A stretch of DNA of 64,000 bases from Sphingomonas sp. CBMAI 2297 (GTDB lineage Bacteria; Pseudomonadota; Alphaproteobacteria; Sphingomonadales; Sphingomonadaceae), in contig NZ_JAPDIR010000021.1 in NCBI RefSeq assembly GCF_029870595.1, forward strand, positions 26,139 to 90,138, given 5' to 3'. Made by a program: the position numbers and the translations under genes. The notes under the pieces are model-generated. The model was not told the DNA's origin. It searched no databases and worked only from the letters and a program-made list of their open reading frames with translations. Positions 1-7,267 of this stretch are shown here, piece by piece; within the stretch, counting starts at the first letter, position 1, and each line of letters opens with the position of its first letter.

Positions 1-119
1 CCATCGTCGCCGGCCAGCCCGGCCAGGTGATCGCGCAGCATCGAGAAGCGCGCGATGCTCCAATCGTCGGCGATTGGAGGAATGGTGGTCTGGAGCAGGA
101 TCTTGACTGGCGCGGACAT
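1..119 (-). CDS. Partial hypothetical protein (N-terminus only)
   Basis: Only the first 39 or so codons are inside the window; the gene runs off the left edge. The ATG lies at 119-117 and the protein begins MSAPVKILLQTTIPP, followed by a DDW-containing stretch. The start resembles, from memory, alphaproteobacterial proteins of a glutamine-amidotransferase or ThuA-like fold, but too little is visible to assign a function. It lies 67 nt downstream of cobU on the same strand. Nothing links it to the B12 genes except position. Confidence 0.55.
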   Translation of the reverse strand, partial: MSAPVKILLQTTIPPIADDWSIARFSMLRDHLAGLAGDD

Positions 120-186
120 GCTGCACTCCCGAACTGCGCCTTTCCGATATCACGGCGCTTCAGGCAGCTCCAACGCTCCGAAAGGG

Positions 187-693
187 CTATTTGACGCGCA
201 TCGGCAGGCCGGCGACGACGAGCATCACTTCGTCGGCGGTCGCCGCGACCGCCTGGTTGATCCGCCCCGCCGCATCGCGGAAGCGTCGCGCCAGCGCATT
301 GTCGGGCACGATCCCGAAGCCGGTTTCGTTGGCGACGAGGATCAGCCCCCCGTCGAAGCGCGCGATCGCCGCGCGCAGCTCGTCGGTCGCTTCCTCCATG
401 TCGGCATCGGCGAGCAACAGGTTGCTGGCCCATAAGGTGAGGCAATCGACCAGCACCACGGCCCCGGTGCCGCTCGCGGCGTCGAGCGCCGCGGCAAGAT
501 CGCGCGGTGCGTCCACCGTCTCCCAGCGCGTGTCGCGATCGGCACGGTGCCGGGCGATGCGCTCCGCCATTTCCGCGTCCCAGGCCTCGGCGGTGGCGAT
601 GAAGACGTGGCGGCCGGCCAACGCCTCGGCGCGCTGCTGGGCGTAGCGGCTCTTGCCCGAGCGGGCGCCGCCGAGGACGAACAACCTGGTCAT
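187..693 (-). CDS. cobU: Adenosylcobinamide kinase / adenosylcobinamide-phosphate guanylyltransferase
   Basis: Bifunctional cytoplasmic enzyme (CobU/CobP) that phosphorylates adenosylcobinamide and transfers GMP to it, giving AdoCbi-GDP for the nucleotide-loop branch of B12 synthesis. The 168-residue protein opens with MTRLFVLGGARSGKS; the P-loop is GGARSGKS at about residues 8-15. Further family signatures are the VDCLTLW stretch and NETGFGIVPDN. The length is normal. The ATG at 693 was chosen because the reading frame upstream runs through cobQ; it begins 1 nt after the cobQ stop, so the two are probably translationally coupled. This is the last gene of the riboswitch-1 cluster. Confidence 0.95.
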   Translation of the reverse strand: MTRLFVLGGARSGKSRYAQQRAEALAGRHVFIATAEAWDAEMAERIARHRADRDTRWETVDAPRDLAAALDAASGTGAVVLVDCLTLWASNLLLADADMEEATDELRAAIARFDGGLILVANETGFGIVPDNALARRFRDAAGRINQAVAATADEVMLVVAGLPMRVK

Positions 694-694
694 G

Positions 695-2152
695 TCATGG
701 GATCTCCCGGGCCAGCTCCAGCAATCCGCCGATATCGACATGGCGCTCGAGCGCGGCGGCGATCTCGTCGAGCGCGGCGTCGACGTCCGCCGCATGGTCG
801 CGCCCGGCCCCGGCCACGCCGATCCGGGCAAGCAGCGCGCTGCGCGCTTCGGGCGCCGCGAGCAGGCCGTGGAGATAGCTGCCCATCGCCAGGCCGTCGC
901 GGCTGATCGCGCCTTCGGGGCCGATCCCGTCGAGCAGCGCGAAGGGACGCGCCATGTCCGGGCCGGTCGTCTCGCCCATGTGCATCTCATAGCCATGGAC
1001 CGGTGCGCCAAGCGCGGTGCCCGCCACCTGGCGCAGCACCTTGGCGGGCGCGAGGCTGGTCGCGACGTCGAGCAGGCCGAGCCCTTCGACCTGCCCTGCC
1101 GGCCCTTCGATCCCCAGCGGATCGGCGATACTGCGCCCGAGCATCTGATAGCCGCCGCACAGCCCGAGCACCGCGCCGCCGCGCCGGTGATGCGCGCGGA
1201 TGTCGATGTCCCAGCCCTGGGCGCGCAGAAAGGCGAGATCGGCGATCGTCGCCTTGGAACCGGGCAGCACGATCAGCGCGGCATCGCCGGGGATCGGGGT
1301 GCCGGGCGGCACCATCGCCAGCTCGACGCCGGGCTCGAGCTTCAGGGGATCGAGATCGTCGAAATTGGCGATCCGCGGCAGGATCGGGCAGGCGACCAGC
1401 CTGCGGCCGCCGCCGCGCGGCGCGGCGCGATCGAGCACCACGGCGTCCTCGCTCGGCAGGCGGACGGTGGCCGGCAGCCAGGGCACCACGCCGAAGCCCG
1501 GCCAGCCGGACCGTTCCTCGATCGCGCGATAGCCATCCTCGAACAGCGCCGGATCGCCGCGGAACTTGTTGATCAGGAAACCGCGGATCATCGCGGCATC
1601 CTCGGGATCGATCACCGTGCGGGTGCCGACGATCGCGGCGATCACGCCGCCCCGGTCGATATCGCCGACCAGCACCACGGGGACCGCGACGGCGCGGGCG
1701 AAGCCCATGTTCGCGATGTCGCCGGCGCGCAGGTTGATCTCGGCCGGCGATCCGGCGCCTTCGACCACCACCAGGTCGCATTCCGCGCGGAGCCGATGGT
1801 AGCTCGCCAGCACCTCGGCGATCAGGCCGCCGCGCGCCTCGCGGAAATTGCCCGAGCCGAGCGTGCCGCGCACCCGGCCCTGCACGATCAGCTGCGAGGT
1901 GCGATCGGCCTGGGGCTTGAGCAGCACCGGGTTCATGTCGCTGTGCGGCGCCGTCCGGCAGGCGATCGCCTGCAACGCCTGGGCGCGGCCGATCTCGCCG
2001 CCGTCCACCGTCACCGCGGCGTTGTTCGACATGTTCTGGGGCTTGAACGGGCGCACGGCGAGCCCGCGATTGGCGAAGGCGCGGCAGAGCCCGGCGACCA
2101 GCACCGACTTGCCGACGTCCGAGCCGGTGCCCTGCAGCATCAGCGCGCCCAT
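695..2152 (-). CDS. cobQ: Cobyric acid synthase
   Basis: Glutamine-dependent amidase (CobQ/CbiP) that amidates adenosylcobyrinic acid a,c-diamide at four carboxylates to give adenosylcobyric acid. The 485-residue protein has an N-terminal MinD/BioD-like ATPase part with GTGSDVGKS at about residues 8-16. The C-terminal half is a class I glutamine amidotransferase domain with the nucleophile motif VLGLCGGYQMLG. The length is typical. The start overlaps the end of cbiB by 13 nt. Without corrin-ring genes nearby, the likely input is imported or salvaged corrinoid. Confidence 0.95.
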   Translation of the reverse strand: MGALMLQGTGSDVGKSVLVAGLCRAFANRGLAVRPFKPQNMSNNAAVTVDGGEIGRAQALQAIACRTAPHSDMNPVLLKPQADRTSQLIVQGRVRGTLGSGNFREARGGLIAEVLASYHRLRAECDLVVVEGAGSPAEINLRAGDIANMGFARAVAVPVVLVGDIDRGGVIAAIVGTRTVIDPEDAAMIRGFLINKFRGDPALFEDGYRAIEERSGWPGFGVVPWLPATVRLPSEDAVVLDRAAPRGGGRRLVACPILPRIANFDDLDPLKLEPGVELAMVPPGTPIPGDAALIVLPGSKATIADLAFLRAQGWDIDIRAHHRRGGAVLGLCGGYQMLGRSIADPLGIEGPAGQVEGLGLLDVATSLAPAKVLRQVAGTALGAPVHGYEMHMGETTGPDMARPFALLDGIGPEGAISRDGLAMGSYLHGLLAAPEARSALLARIGVAGAGRDHAADVDAALDEIAAALERHVDIGGLLELAREIP

Positions 2153-3078
2153 GCCAGGCCTCCCGCGACGAGCCAGAGCAGCAGGCAGGCCCGCGCATAG
2201 ACGCGCAGCGCGCGGCGGATGTCCCCGCCATCCGCGTCGCTGCGGCCGTCGCCGATCCAGGGCTTGTCGTGCATCACCCCGTCATAGGCGATCGGGCCGG
2301 CAAGGCGCAGCCCCAGCGCGCCGGCCATCGCCGCCTCAGGCCAGCCGGCATTGGGGGAGGCATGGTTGCCGGCGTCGCGCCACAATATCCGCCAGCCGCC
2401 GGGGCCGGCAAGGCAGAGCAGCAGCCCGGAAAGCCGCGCGGGTACCAGGTTGGCCAGGTCGTCGGTGCGCGCGGCCGCCCAGCCGAACGCCCGCCAGCGC
2501 GCCTCGCGATGGCCGATCATCGAGTCCGCGGTGTTGATCGCCTTATAGGCCCACACCCCGGGCAGGCCGAGCAGGAGCAGCCAGAAGGCAGGCGCGACCA
2601 CGCCGTCGCAGAAGCTTTCGGCCAGGCTCTCGATCGCGGCGCGCGACACGCCGGTCTCGTCGAGCATCGCGGTGTCGCGGCCGACGATCCTGCTCACGGC
2701 TTCGCGCGCGGCGGGCAGCTCGCCCCGGGCCAGTGCCTGGGTGACCGGGCGGACATGGTCGAACAGGCTGCGCTGGGCGAGCGCCGGCCAGGCGAACGCT
2801 GCGACGGCGAGCCAGCCCCAGGGGCCGAGATGCGCAAGCAGCTGGTGCTGGACGATCCAGCCCGTGCCGCCGGCGAGCGTGACGAGCAGCGCCAGGGTGA
2901 GCAGGCCCAGCAGGCGCCGGGTGCCGAAGCTGCGCTCGGGCCGGTTCCACAGCGCTTCGCACCGGGCGATGATCCGCGCGAACAGGCCGACGGGATGGCC
3001 GATCCGGCGATAGAGCCCGTCCGGCCAGCCGAGAGCGGCGTCGAGCGCCAGCGCGGCGAGCGCGATCGGCTCAGCCAT
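2140..3078 (-). CDS. cbiB: Adenosylcobinamide-phosphate synthase (CbiB type)
   Basis: Integral membrane enzyme that joins aminopropanol phosphate to adenosylcobyric acid to make adenosylcobinamide phosphate; it is called CobD in alphaproteobacterial nomenclature. The 312-residue protein contains the family stretches GYRRIGHPV-like (LYRRIGHPVGLFA) near residue 27 and INTADSMIGHR in the middle, with several hydrophobic segments. An ATG six codons upstream also exists. The ATG at 3078 (MAEPIALAAL) was chosen because it overlaps the cobC stop codon closely, as elsewhere in the cluster. Its substrate partner comes from CobC directly upstream. Confidence 0.93.
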   Translation of the reverse strand: MAEPIALAALALDAALGWPDGLYRRIGHPVGLFARIIARCEALWNRPERSFGTRRLLGLLTLALLVTLAGGTGWIVQHQLLAHLGPWGWLAVAAFAWPALAQRSLFDHVRPVTQALARGELPAAREAVSRIVGRDTAMLDETGVSRAAIESLAESFCDGVVAPAFWLLLLGLPGVWAYKAINTADSMIGHREARWRAFGWAAARTDDLANLVPARLSGLLLCLAGPGGWRILWRDAGNHASPNAGWPEAAMAGALGLRLAGPIAYDGVMHDKPWIGDGRSDADGGDIRRALRVYARACLLLWLVAGGLAWAR

Positions 3079-4036
3079 CGGCCAGCACCGCCGCAAGCCG
3101 GGCGAGGCCGGCCTCGCCGGGCGGCAGGCCGATGCGCAGCCAGTGCGGGCGATCGGCGAAGGGGCGGGTGAGGATCGCGCGGCGCGCCAGTCGCTCGAAC
3201 AGGGCCATGCCGTCCGCCACTTCGATCAGGCGGAAGAGCGGGCAGGCGCCGGCCGGGGCGTGGCCCGCCTCGCGCAGCACCGCGTCGAGCGCGGCGGCCT
3301 GGGCGGGGAGCTGCGCGCGCATCCTCTCGATCCAGGCACGGTCGCGATAGGCCGCGGCGCCGATGGCGATCGCGGCGGCGGAGACCGGCCAGGCGCCGAG
3401 CGCGGCGCGGATCGCGTCGAGTAGCGGCGCGGGCCCGAGCACGAAGCCCAGCCGCACGCCGGCCAGGCCGAAGAACTTGCCGAAGGAGCGAAAGATCACC
3501 AGCCGGCGGGCATCGCCGACGCGGCCGGCCAGGCTTGGCGCCGGATCGACATCGGCAAAGGCTTCGTCCAGCAGCAGCCATGCGTCGCCGGCGCGCCGGT
3601 CGAGCAACTCCTCCAGGCGCGCCGGGGACAGGACGCGCCCGTCGGGATTGTTGGGATTGGCGAGGATCAGCGTGCCGTCCTGCGCCGCGTCGAGATCGGT
3701 CGGCGCGGCGCGCGCGATCATCTCGCCATGGGTGCGATAGCCGGGGGCGACGAACTGCGCCGCGCCGCCGAGCAGGCCGCCGACCAGCCGCAGCCCGATC
3801 TCGGTGCCCGGCACGGCGCAGACATGGCGCGGATCGAGGCCGAAATACGTGGCGGCCGCGGTTTCGAGCGCAGCGAGCTCGTGGCGCTCGGGCAGGCGCC
3901 GCCAGTCGATCGCCAGGGTGTCGGCGCCGGGCCAGGGCTGGGGATTGATGCCGGTCGACAAGTCGAGCCAGTCGTCTCCGCCGAAATGCCGCCGCGCGGC
4001 TTCGATCCCGCCGCCATGCCAGGTCCAGCGGCTCAT
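3071..4036 (-). CDS. cobC: Threonine-phosphate decarboxylase (CobC/CobD family)
   Basis: PLP-dependent class I/II aminotransferase-fold enzyme that decarboxylates L-threonine phosphate to (R)-1-aminopropan-2-ol phosphate for CbiB. The 321-residue protein begins MSRWTWHGGG. It shows the DLSTGINP stretch near residue 24, ANPNNPDGR in the PLP domain and the lysine-bearing RSFGKFFGLAGVRLGF motif. The ATG at 4036 overlaps the cobS stop as ATGA. The gene is named cobD in Salmonella nomenclature. It sits between the two membrane enzymes CobS and CbiB of the same pathway. Confidence 0.93.
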   Translation of the reverse strand: MSRWTWHGGGIEAARRHFGGDDWLDLSTGINPQPWPGADTLAIDWRRLPERHELAALETAAATYFGLDPRHVCAVPGTEIGLRLVGGLLGGAAQFVAPGYRTHGEMIARAAPTDLDAAQDGTLILANPNNPDGRVLSPARLEELLDRRAGDAWLLLDEAFADVDPAPSLAGRVGDARRLVIFRSFGKFFGLAGVRLGFVLGPAPLLDAIRAALGAWPVSAAAIAIGAAAYRDRAWIERMRAQLPAQAAALDAVLREAGHAPAGACPLFRLIEVADGMALFERLARRAILTRPFADRPHWLRIGLPPGEAGLARLAAVLADG

Positions 4037-4752
4037 GCGAGCCGGGCCAGGAGCAGCGCCGCGAGCAGCAGCCCGGTCTCGGTCACTTCGATTCCGCCGC
4101 CATGGCCGTCGCCCGAAATGCCGCCAAGCTTGCGCCACAGCCAGGCGGCCCAGCCGAACAGCAGCAGCGGCGTGGCGAGCAGGCTGGGCGAGAACCAGGC
4201 GGCGGCGAGCAGCGCCAATGTCCAGATCGCCAGGTCGAGCGGGTCGACCGCGTCGCGGAATCGCGCGGCGAGACCGGCATGAAGATCGGGCAGCCAGCGC
4301 GTCCAGAACAGCGGCCCGATGCGTGCGGCGAAGGGGATCAGGGCAATGGCGGCATAGGCGTTCGCGGCGACCAGCGCGTGGAGCAGCAGCAGCTTGGCGA
4401 GCAGCTGCAGCCCGATCGCCACGGCGCCGAAGCTGCCGATATGCGGATCGGCGAGCACCGCCAGGATGCGCTCGCGGTCCTTGTGCGCGGCCCCGCAGGC
4501 ATCGGCGACATCGCTCAGCCCGTCGAGATGCAGCGCGCCGGTGACCGCTACCCACAGCGCCAGCCCGGCGAGCGCCGCCGTCCAGGGGTCGATCTCCGCC
4601 CCGGCCCGGCAGCCGGCCGCGACGATCGCGCCCAGGATCAGCCCCACCGCCGGGAACCAGCGCATCGCGGCGGCGAATTCCGCGGCGCTCACGGCGATTC
4701 GCGGCGTCGGCAGCCGCGTCAGGAACTGGATCGCGACGATCAGCCCCTTCAT
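4033..4752 (-). CDS. cobS: Adenosylcobinamide-GDP ribazoletransferase (cobalamin synthase)
   Basis: Integral membrane enzyme (CobS/CobV) that condenses AdoCbi-GDP with alpha-ribazole or its phosphate to complete the coenzyme. The 239-residue protein has about six hydrophobic segments and the family signatures QFLTRLP near residue 9 and GALHLDGLSDVADA near residue 90, where the acidic residues bind metal. The ATG at 4752 overlaps the stop of the upstream phosphatase gene as ATGA. Family length is about 240-260 residues, so the gene looks intact. Confidence 0.95.
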   Translation of the reverse strand: MKGLIVAIQFLTRLPTPRIAVSAAEFAAAMRWFPAVGLILGAIVAAGCRAGAEIDPWTAALAGLALWVAVTGALHLDGLSDVADACGAAHKDRERILAVLADPHIGSFGAVAIGLQLLAKLLLLHALVAANAYAAIALIPFAARIGPLFWTRWLPDLHAGLAARFRDAVDPLDLAIWTLALLAAAWFSPSLLATPLLLFGWAAWLWRKLGGISGDGHGGGIEVTETGLLLAALLLARLA

Positions 4753-5303
4753 GGATAGATCCCGACGATCTGGGCGTTCGGCCGCGCGCCCGGCCAAATC
4801 CGCAGCGAGACGAGCACGCCATAAGGCAGGTCGAACGCCCAGAGCCGGGCCTGCTCGAAGCCGCAGAGCACATGCAGCGCGGCCCGGATCGCGCCGCCAT
4901 GGGTGACGACCAGGGTGGGCGCCGGGGCCAGCGCATCGATCGCCGCGGCGATGCGGGCGACCAGCGCCGACCAGCGCTCGCCGCCTGGCGGCGGATTGGC
5001 ATCCGGGTCCGCCCAGAAGCGGGCGAGCGCGTCGGGATCGATCTGGTCCGGCGCCAGCCCGTCCCAGGCGCCGAAGTCCAGCTCGCGCCAGCGCCGGTCG
5101 ACGACCGGCGTCCCGATCGCCTCGGCCGCCGCGCGGGCGCGGTGCAGGTCCGAAGTCACGATATGCGCGGCGCCCAGGTCCGCCGCCTGTGCCGCGCATG
5201 CCGCGATGCCGTCGGCCGTCGGCGCGCAATCGGTGTGGCCCATCAGCCGCCCGGGCAGCACGGGCGCGCCGTGGCGCAGCAGATGGAGGGCGAAGCCGGT
5301 CAC
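4749..5303 (-). CDS. Histidine phosphatase, alpha-ribazole-5'-phosphate phosphatase-like
   Basis: A 184-residue phosphoglycerate-mutase-fold phosphatase. It has the catalytic LLRHG motif near residue 10, the SDLHRARAAAEAIG segment, RELDFGAWDG and the second histidine in VVTHGGAIRAA. Its place between cobT and cobS argues for the alpha-ribazole phosphatase role (CobC of Salmonella), removing the phosphate before or after loop assembly. No ATG fits. The GTG at 5303 overlaps the cobT TGA as GTGA, matching the overlap style of the cluster, and gives a protein beginning V-T-G-F-A-L-H. The symbol is left blank because cobC names a different gene in alphaproteobacteria. Confidence 0.88.
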   Translation of the reverse strand: MTGFALHLLRHGAPVLPGRLMGHTDCAPTADGIAACAAQAADLGAAHIVTSDLHRARAAAEAIGTPVVDRRWRELDFGAWDGLAPDQIDPDALARFWADPDANPPPGGERWSALVARIAAAIDALAPAPTLVVTHGGAIRAALHVLCGFEQARLWAFDLPYGVLVSLRIWPGARPNAQIVGIYP

Positions 5304-6313
5304 AGCGATCCGGATATCCGGGCCTCGGCGAAAGTCGCCATCTGGTCGTGCGCGGCCAGCGCGGCGCGGATGACGCCCACCGCCACCGCCGCGCCGCTGC
5401 CCTCGCCCAGCCGCATGCCGAGCGCCAGCAGCGGCTCCAGCCCGAGCCGGGCGAGCAGGCGGGCATGGCCGGGCTCGGCCGAGACATGGCCGGCGATGCA
5501 GTGCGCGACGATCGCGGGGTTGTCGGCGGCGAGCGGGGCGATCGCCGCGCTGCCGATAAAGCCGTCGAGCACCACCGGAATGCCCAGCTGGCGCGCGCGC
5601 AGCACGGCCCCGGCGATAGCGGCGATCTCGCGTCCTCCGACCCTGCGCAGCGTCTCGAACGCATCGGCGGGCGCTTCGGCGTGGCGGGCGCGGGCGCGCT
5701 CGACCACCGCGGCCTTGCGCGCGATTCCTTCCGCATCCACGCCGGTGCCCGGGCCGATCCAGTCCGCCGCCGTGCCGCCGAAGCTGCGCAGGCAGAGCGC
5801 GGCGGCGGCGGTGGAGTTGCCGATGCCCATCTCGCCGATGGTGAGCAGGTCGAGGTCCCCGGTCACCGCCGCGGCGCCGGCATCGAGCGCGGCGAGGCAT
5901 TCGACCTCGGTCATCGCGGGGGCGATGGTGAAGTTGGCGGTCGGCGTGTCGAGATCGAGCGCGGTCACATGCAGCTCCAGCCCGGCCGCGCCCGACAGCG
6001 CGTTGATCGCCGCGCCGCCGGCCTCGAAATTGGCGACCATCTGCGCCGTCACGCTTGCCGGGAACGCACTGACGCCGTGCACGGTCACGCCGTGATTGCC
6101 GGCGAAGATCGCGGTGCGGGCGCGCGCGATCCCGGGCCTTGCGGTGCCCTGCCAGCCGGCGAGGAAGATCGCGATCTCCTCGAGCCGGCCGAGCGAGCCC
6201 GCCGGCTTGGTCAGTTCGGCCTGGCGGGCACGGGCGGCAGCGATGGCGCCCTGGTCGGGGCCGCGCAGATCGGCGAGCGCGGTGCGGAAATCGGCAGGCG
6301 AGGCAAAGGTCAT
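5300..6313 (-). CDS. cobT: Nicotinate-nucleotide--dimethylbenzimidazole phosphoribosyltransferase
   Basis: Cytoplasmic enzyme that activates the lower ligand base by transferring phosphoribose from nicotinate mononucleotide to 5,6-dimethylbenzimidazole, giving alpha-ribazole phosphate. The 337-residue protein has the family stretches LTKPAGSLGRLE near residue 33, FAGNHGVTVHGVS near 68, and MGIGNSTAAAA. A C-terminal MRLGEGSGAA contains the catalytic glutamate. The length is typical. The ATG at 6313 overlaps the DUF1636 gene stop as ATGA. No bluB for making dimethylbenzimidazole is visible in the window. Confidence 0.96.
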   Translation of the reverse strand: MTFASPADFRTALADLRGPDQGAIAAARARQAELTKPAGSLGRLEEIAIFLAGWQGTARPGIARARTAIFAGNHGVTVHGVSAFPASVTAQMVANFEAGGAAINALSGAAGLELHVTALDLDTPTANFTIAPAMTEVECLAALDAGAAAVTGDLDLLTIGEMGIGNSTAAAALCLRSFGGTAADWIGPGTGVDAEGIARKAAVVERARARHAEAPADAFETLRRVGGREIAAIAGAVLRARQLGIPVVLDGFIGSAAIAPLAADNPAIVAHCIAGHVSAEPGHARLLARLGLEPLLALGMRLGEGSGAAVAVGVIRAALAAHDQMATFAEARISGSL

Positions 6314-6717
6314 TCGGCGACGAATCCAGCGGGTGGGGTGCGGGTGATGAAATGGCCCTTAATCCCCTCGGGCCAGGCGGAGTAGGGGACGCGGCCATGC
6401 TCGCTCGCCGCATGGTGCACGGCATAATCGAGAATGGCGCGCGCGCTCTCCTCGCCCGGCGTGAACCGCCCGAGGACATAGCCGACCTTGCCCGGCGCGC
6501 GCAGATGCACGGTGCAGAAATCGGTGCAGGCGAACAGGCAGGGCATTTCCTGCACGGCGATGCCGGCATAGCGCGGGTCGCTCGCCTGGACCGCGCGCAG
6601 GGCGGCGACCAGCCGGGCGCCGCCGCGCACGCCTTCGCCATCCTCGCGCGCGTCCGCGGCATGGCGACAGGTGTTGCAGGCGACGACCGCCGGGCCGTCC
6701 GCGACGCGCTTCAGCAT
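6310..6717 (-). CDS. DUF1636 family predicted metal-binding protein
   Basis: The 135-residue protein has cysteines arranged as ACNTC near the N-terminus and PCLFACTDFC in the middle, the pattern of the DUF1636 family, which is often described as a predicted metal-binding or thioredoxin-like ferredoxin-fold protein. Family members recur in alphaproteobacterial B12 gene clusters, but I know of no assigned biochemical role. It overlaps cobT downstream (ATGA) and the membrane-protein gene upstream. A role in cobalt handling or corrinoid redox chemistry is inference from context only. Confidence 0.85.
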   Translation of the reverse strand: MLKRVADGPAVVACNTCRHAADAREDGEGVRGGARLVAALRAVQASDPRYAGIAVQEMPCLFACTDFCTVHLRAPGKVGYVLGRFTPGEESARAILDYAVHHAASEHGRVPYSAWPEGIKGHFITRTPPAGFVAE

Positions 6718-7253
6718 CAGGCGGCGGCGAGCTGCTGGCGCGGCGCGGGCATGCCGAGCGCGCGCAGCAGGTGGTAGAAGGCGTAGAGCCCGATCAGGAT
6801 CGCGCCGTTGCGCAGGAACTGGTCGAGCGAATAGCCCGGATGAAGCGTGATCGCCACGCCGCCCAGCACCGTCGCCCAGCACAGGGTCACCAGCTTGCCC
6901 GCCACGAACGCCGCGACATAGGCGATGGCGAGCCGGACCGGAGTCGACCCCAGCCGCAGCCGGGCGAGCGCCGCATAGGCGCCGATCGCCGACCCCGCCG
7001 CCGCGGTGCCGAGCCCCAGGCCCCAGAGCAGGGTCTTCGGATCGTGCGGATAATGGAGGAACAGGAAGCCCACCGCCTGGTTCGCGCCCCAGGCGGCGAG
7101 CGCCAGCGCGATCCCGTCGCGCCGGCGCATGTGCACCGCCGCCAGCGCTGCGAGCGCCGCGACCGGGGCCGTGCAGGCAAGGGCGAAGCTCGTCGCCATG
7201 CTCGCGAGCGTGAGGAGCATGATCCAGAGCGTGGAAGCGCGTGCCTGCGTCAT
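6717..7253 (-). CDS. Hypothetical membrane protein of the B12 cluster
   Basis: A 178-residue protein with about five hydrophobic segments (near residues 9-30, 33-50, 77-98, 107-130 and 150-168) and no motif I recognise. The ATG at 7253 is preceded by a good Shine-Dalgarno stretch, GGGAGAAGG. An ATG 15 nt upstream overlaps the btuB1 stop but would use a poorer site. Lying directly between a B12 receptor and DUF1636, it could be an inner-membrane cobalt or corrinoid transport component. No known transporter signature supports this, so the idea is only positional. Confidence 0.75.
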   Translation of the reverse strand: MTQARASTLWIMLLTLASMATSFALACTAPVAALAALAAVHMRRRDGIALALAAWGANQAVGFLFLHYPHDPKTLLWGLGLGTAAAGSAIGAYAALARLRLGSTPVRLAIAYVAAFVAGKLVTLCWATVLGGVAITLHPGYSLDQFLRNGAILIGLYAFYHLLRALGMPAPRQQLAAA

Positions 7254-7267
7254 ATTGCCTTCTCCCA

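Noticed and set aside
653..2200. Open frame of 515 codons on the plus strand opposite cobQ
   Set aside because: Antisense shadow of cobQ, which carries all its expected motifs.
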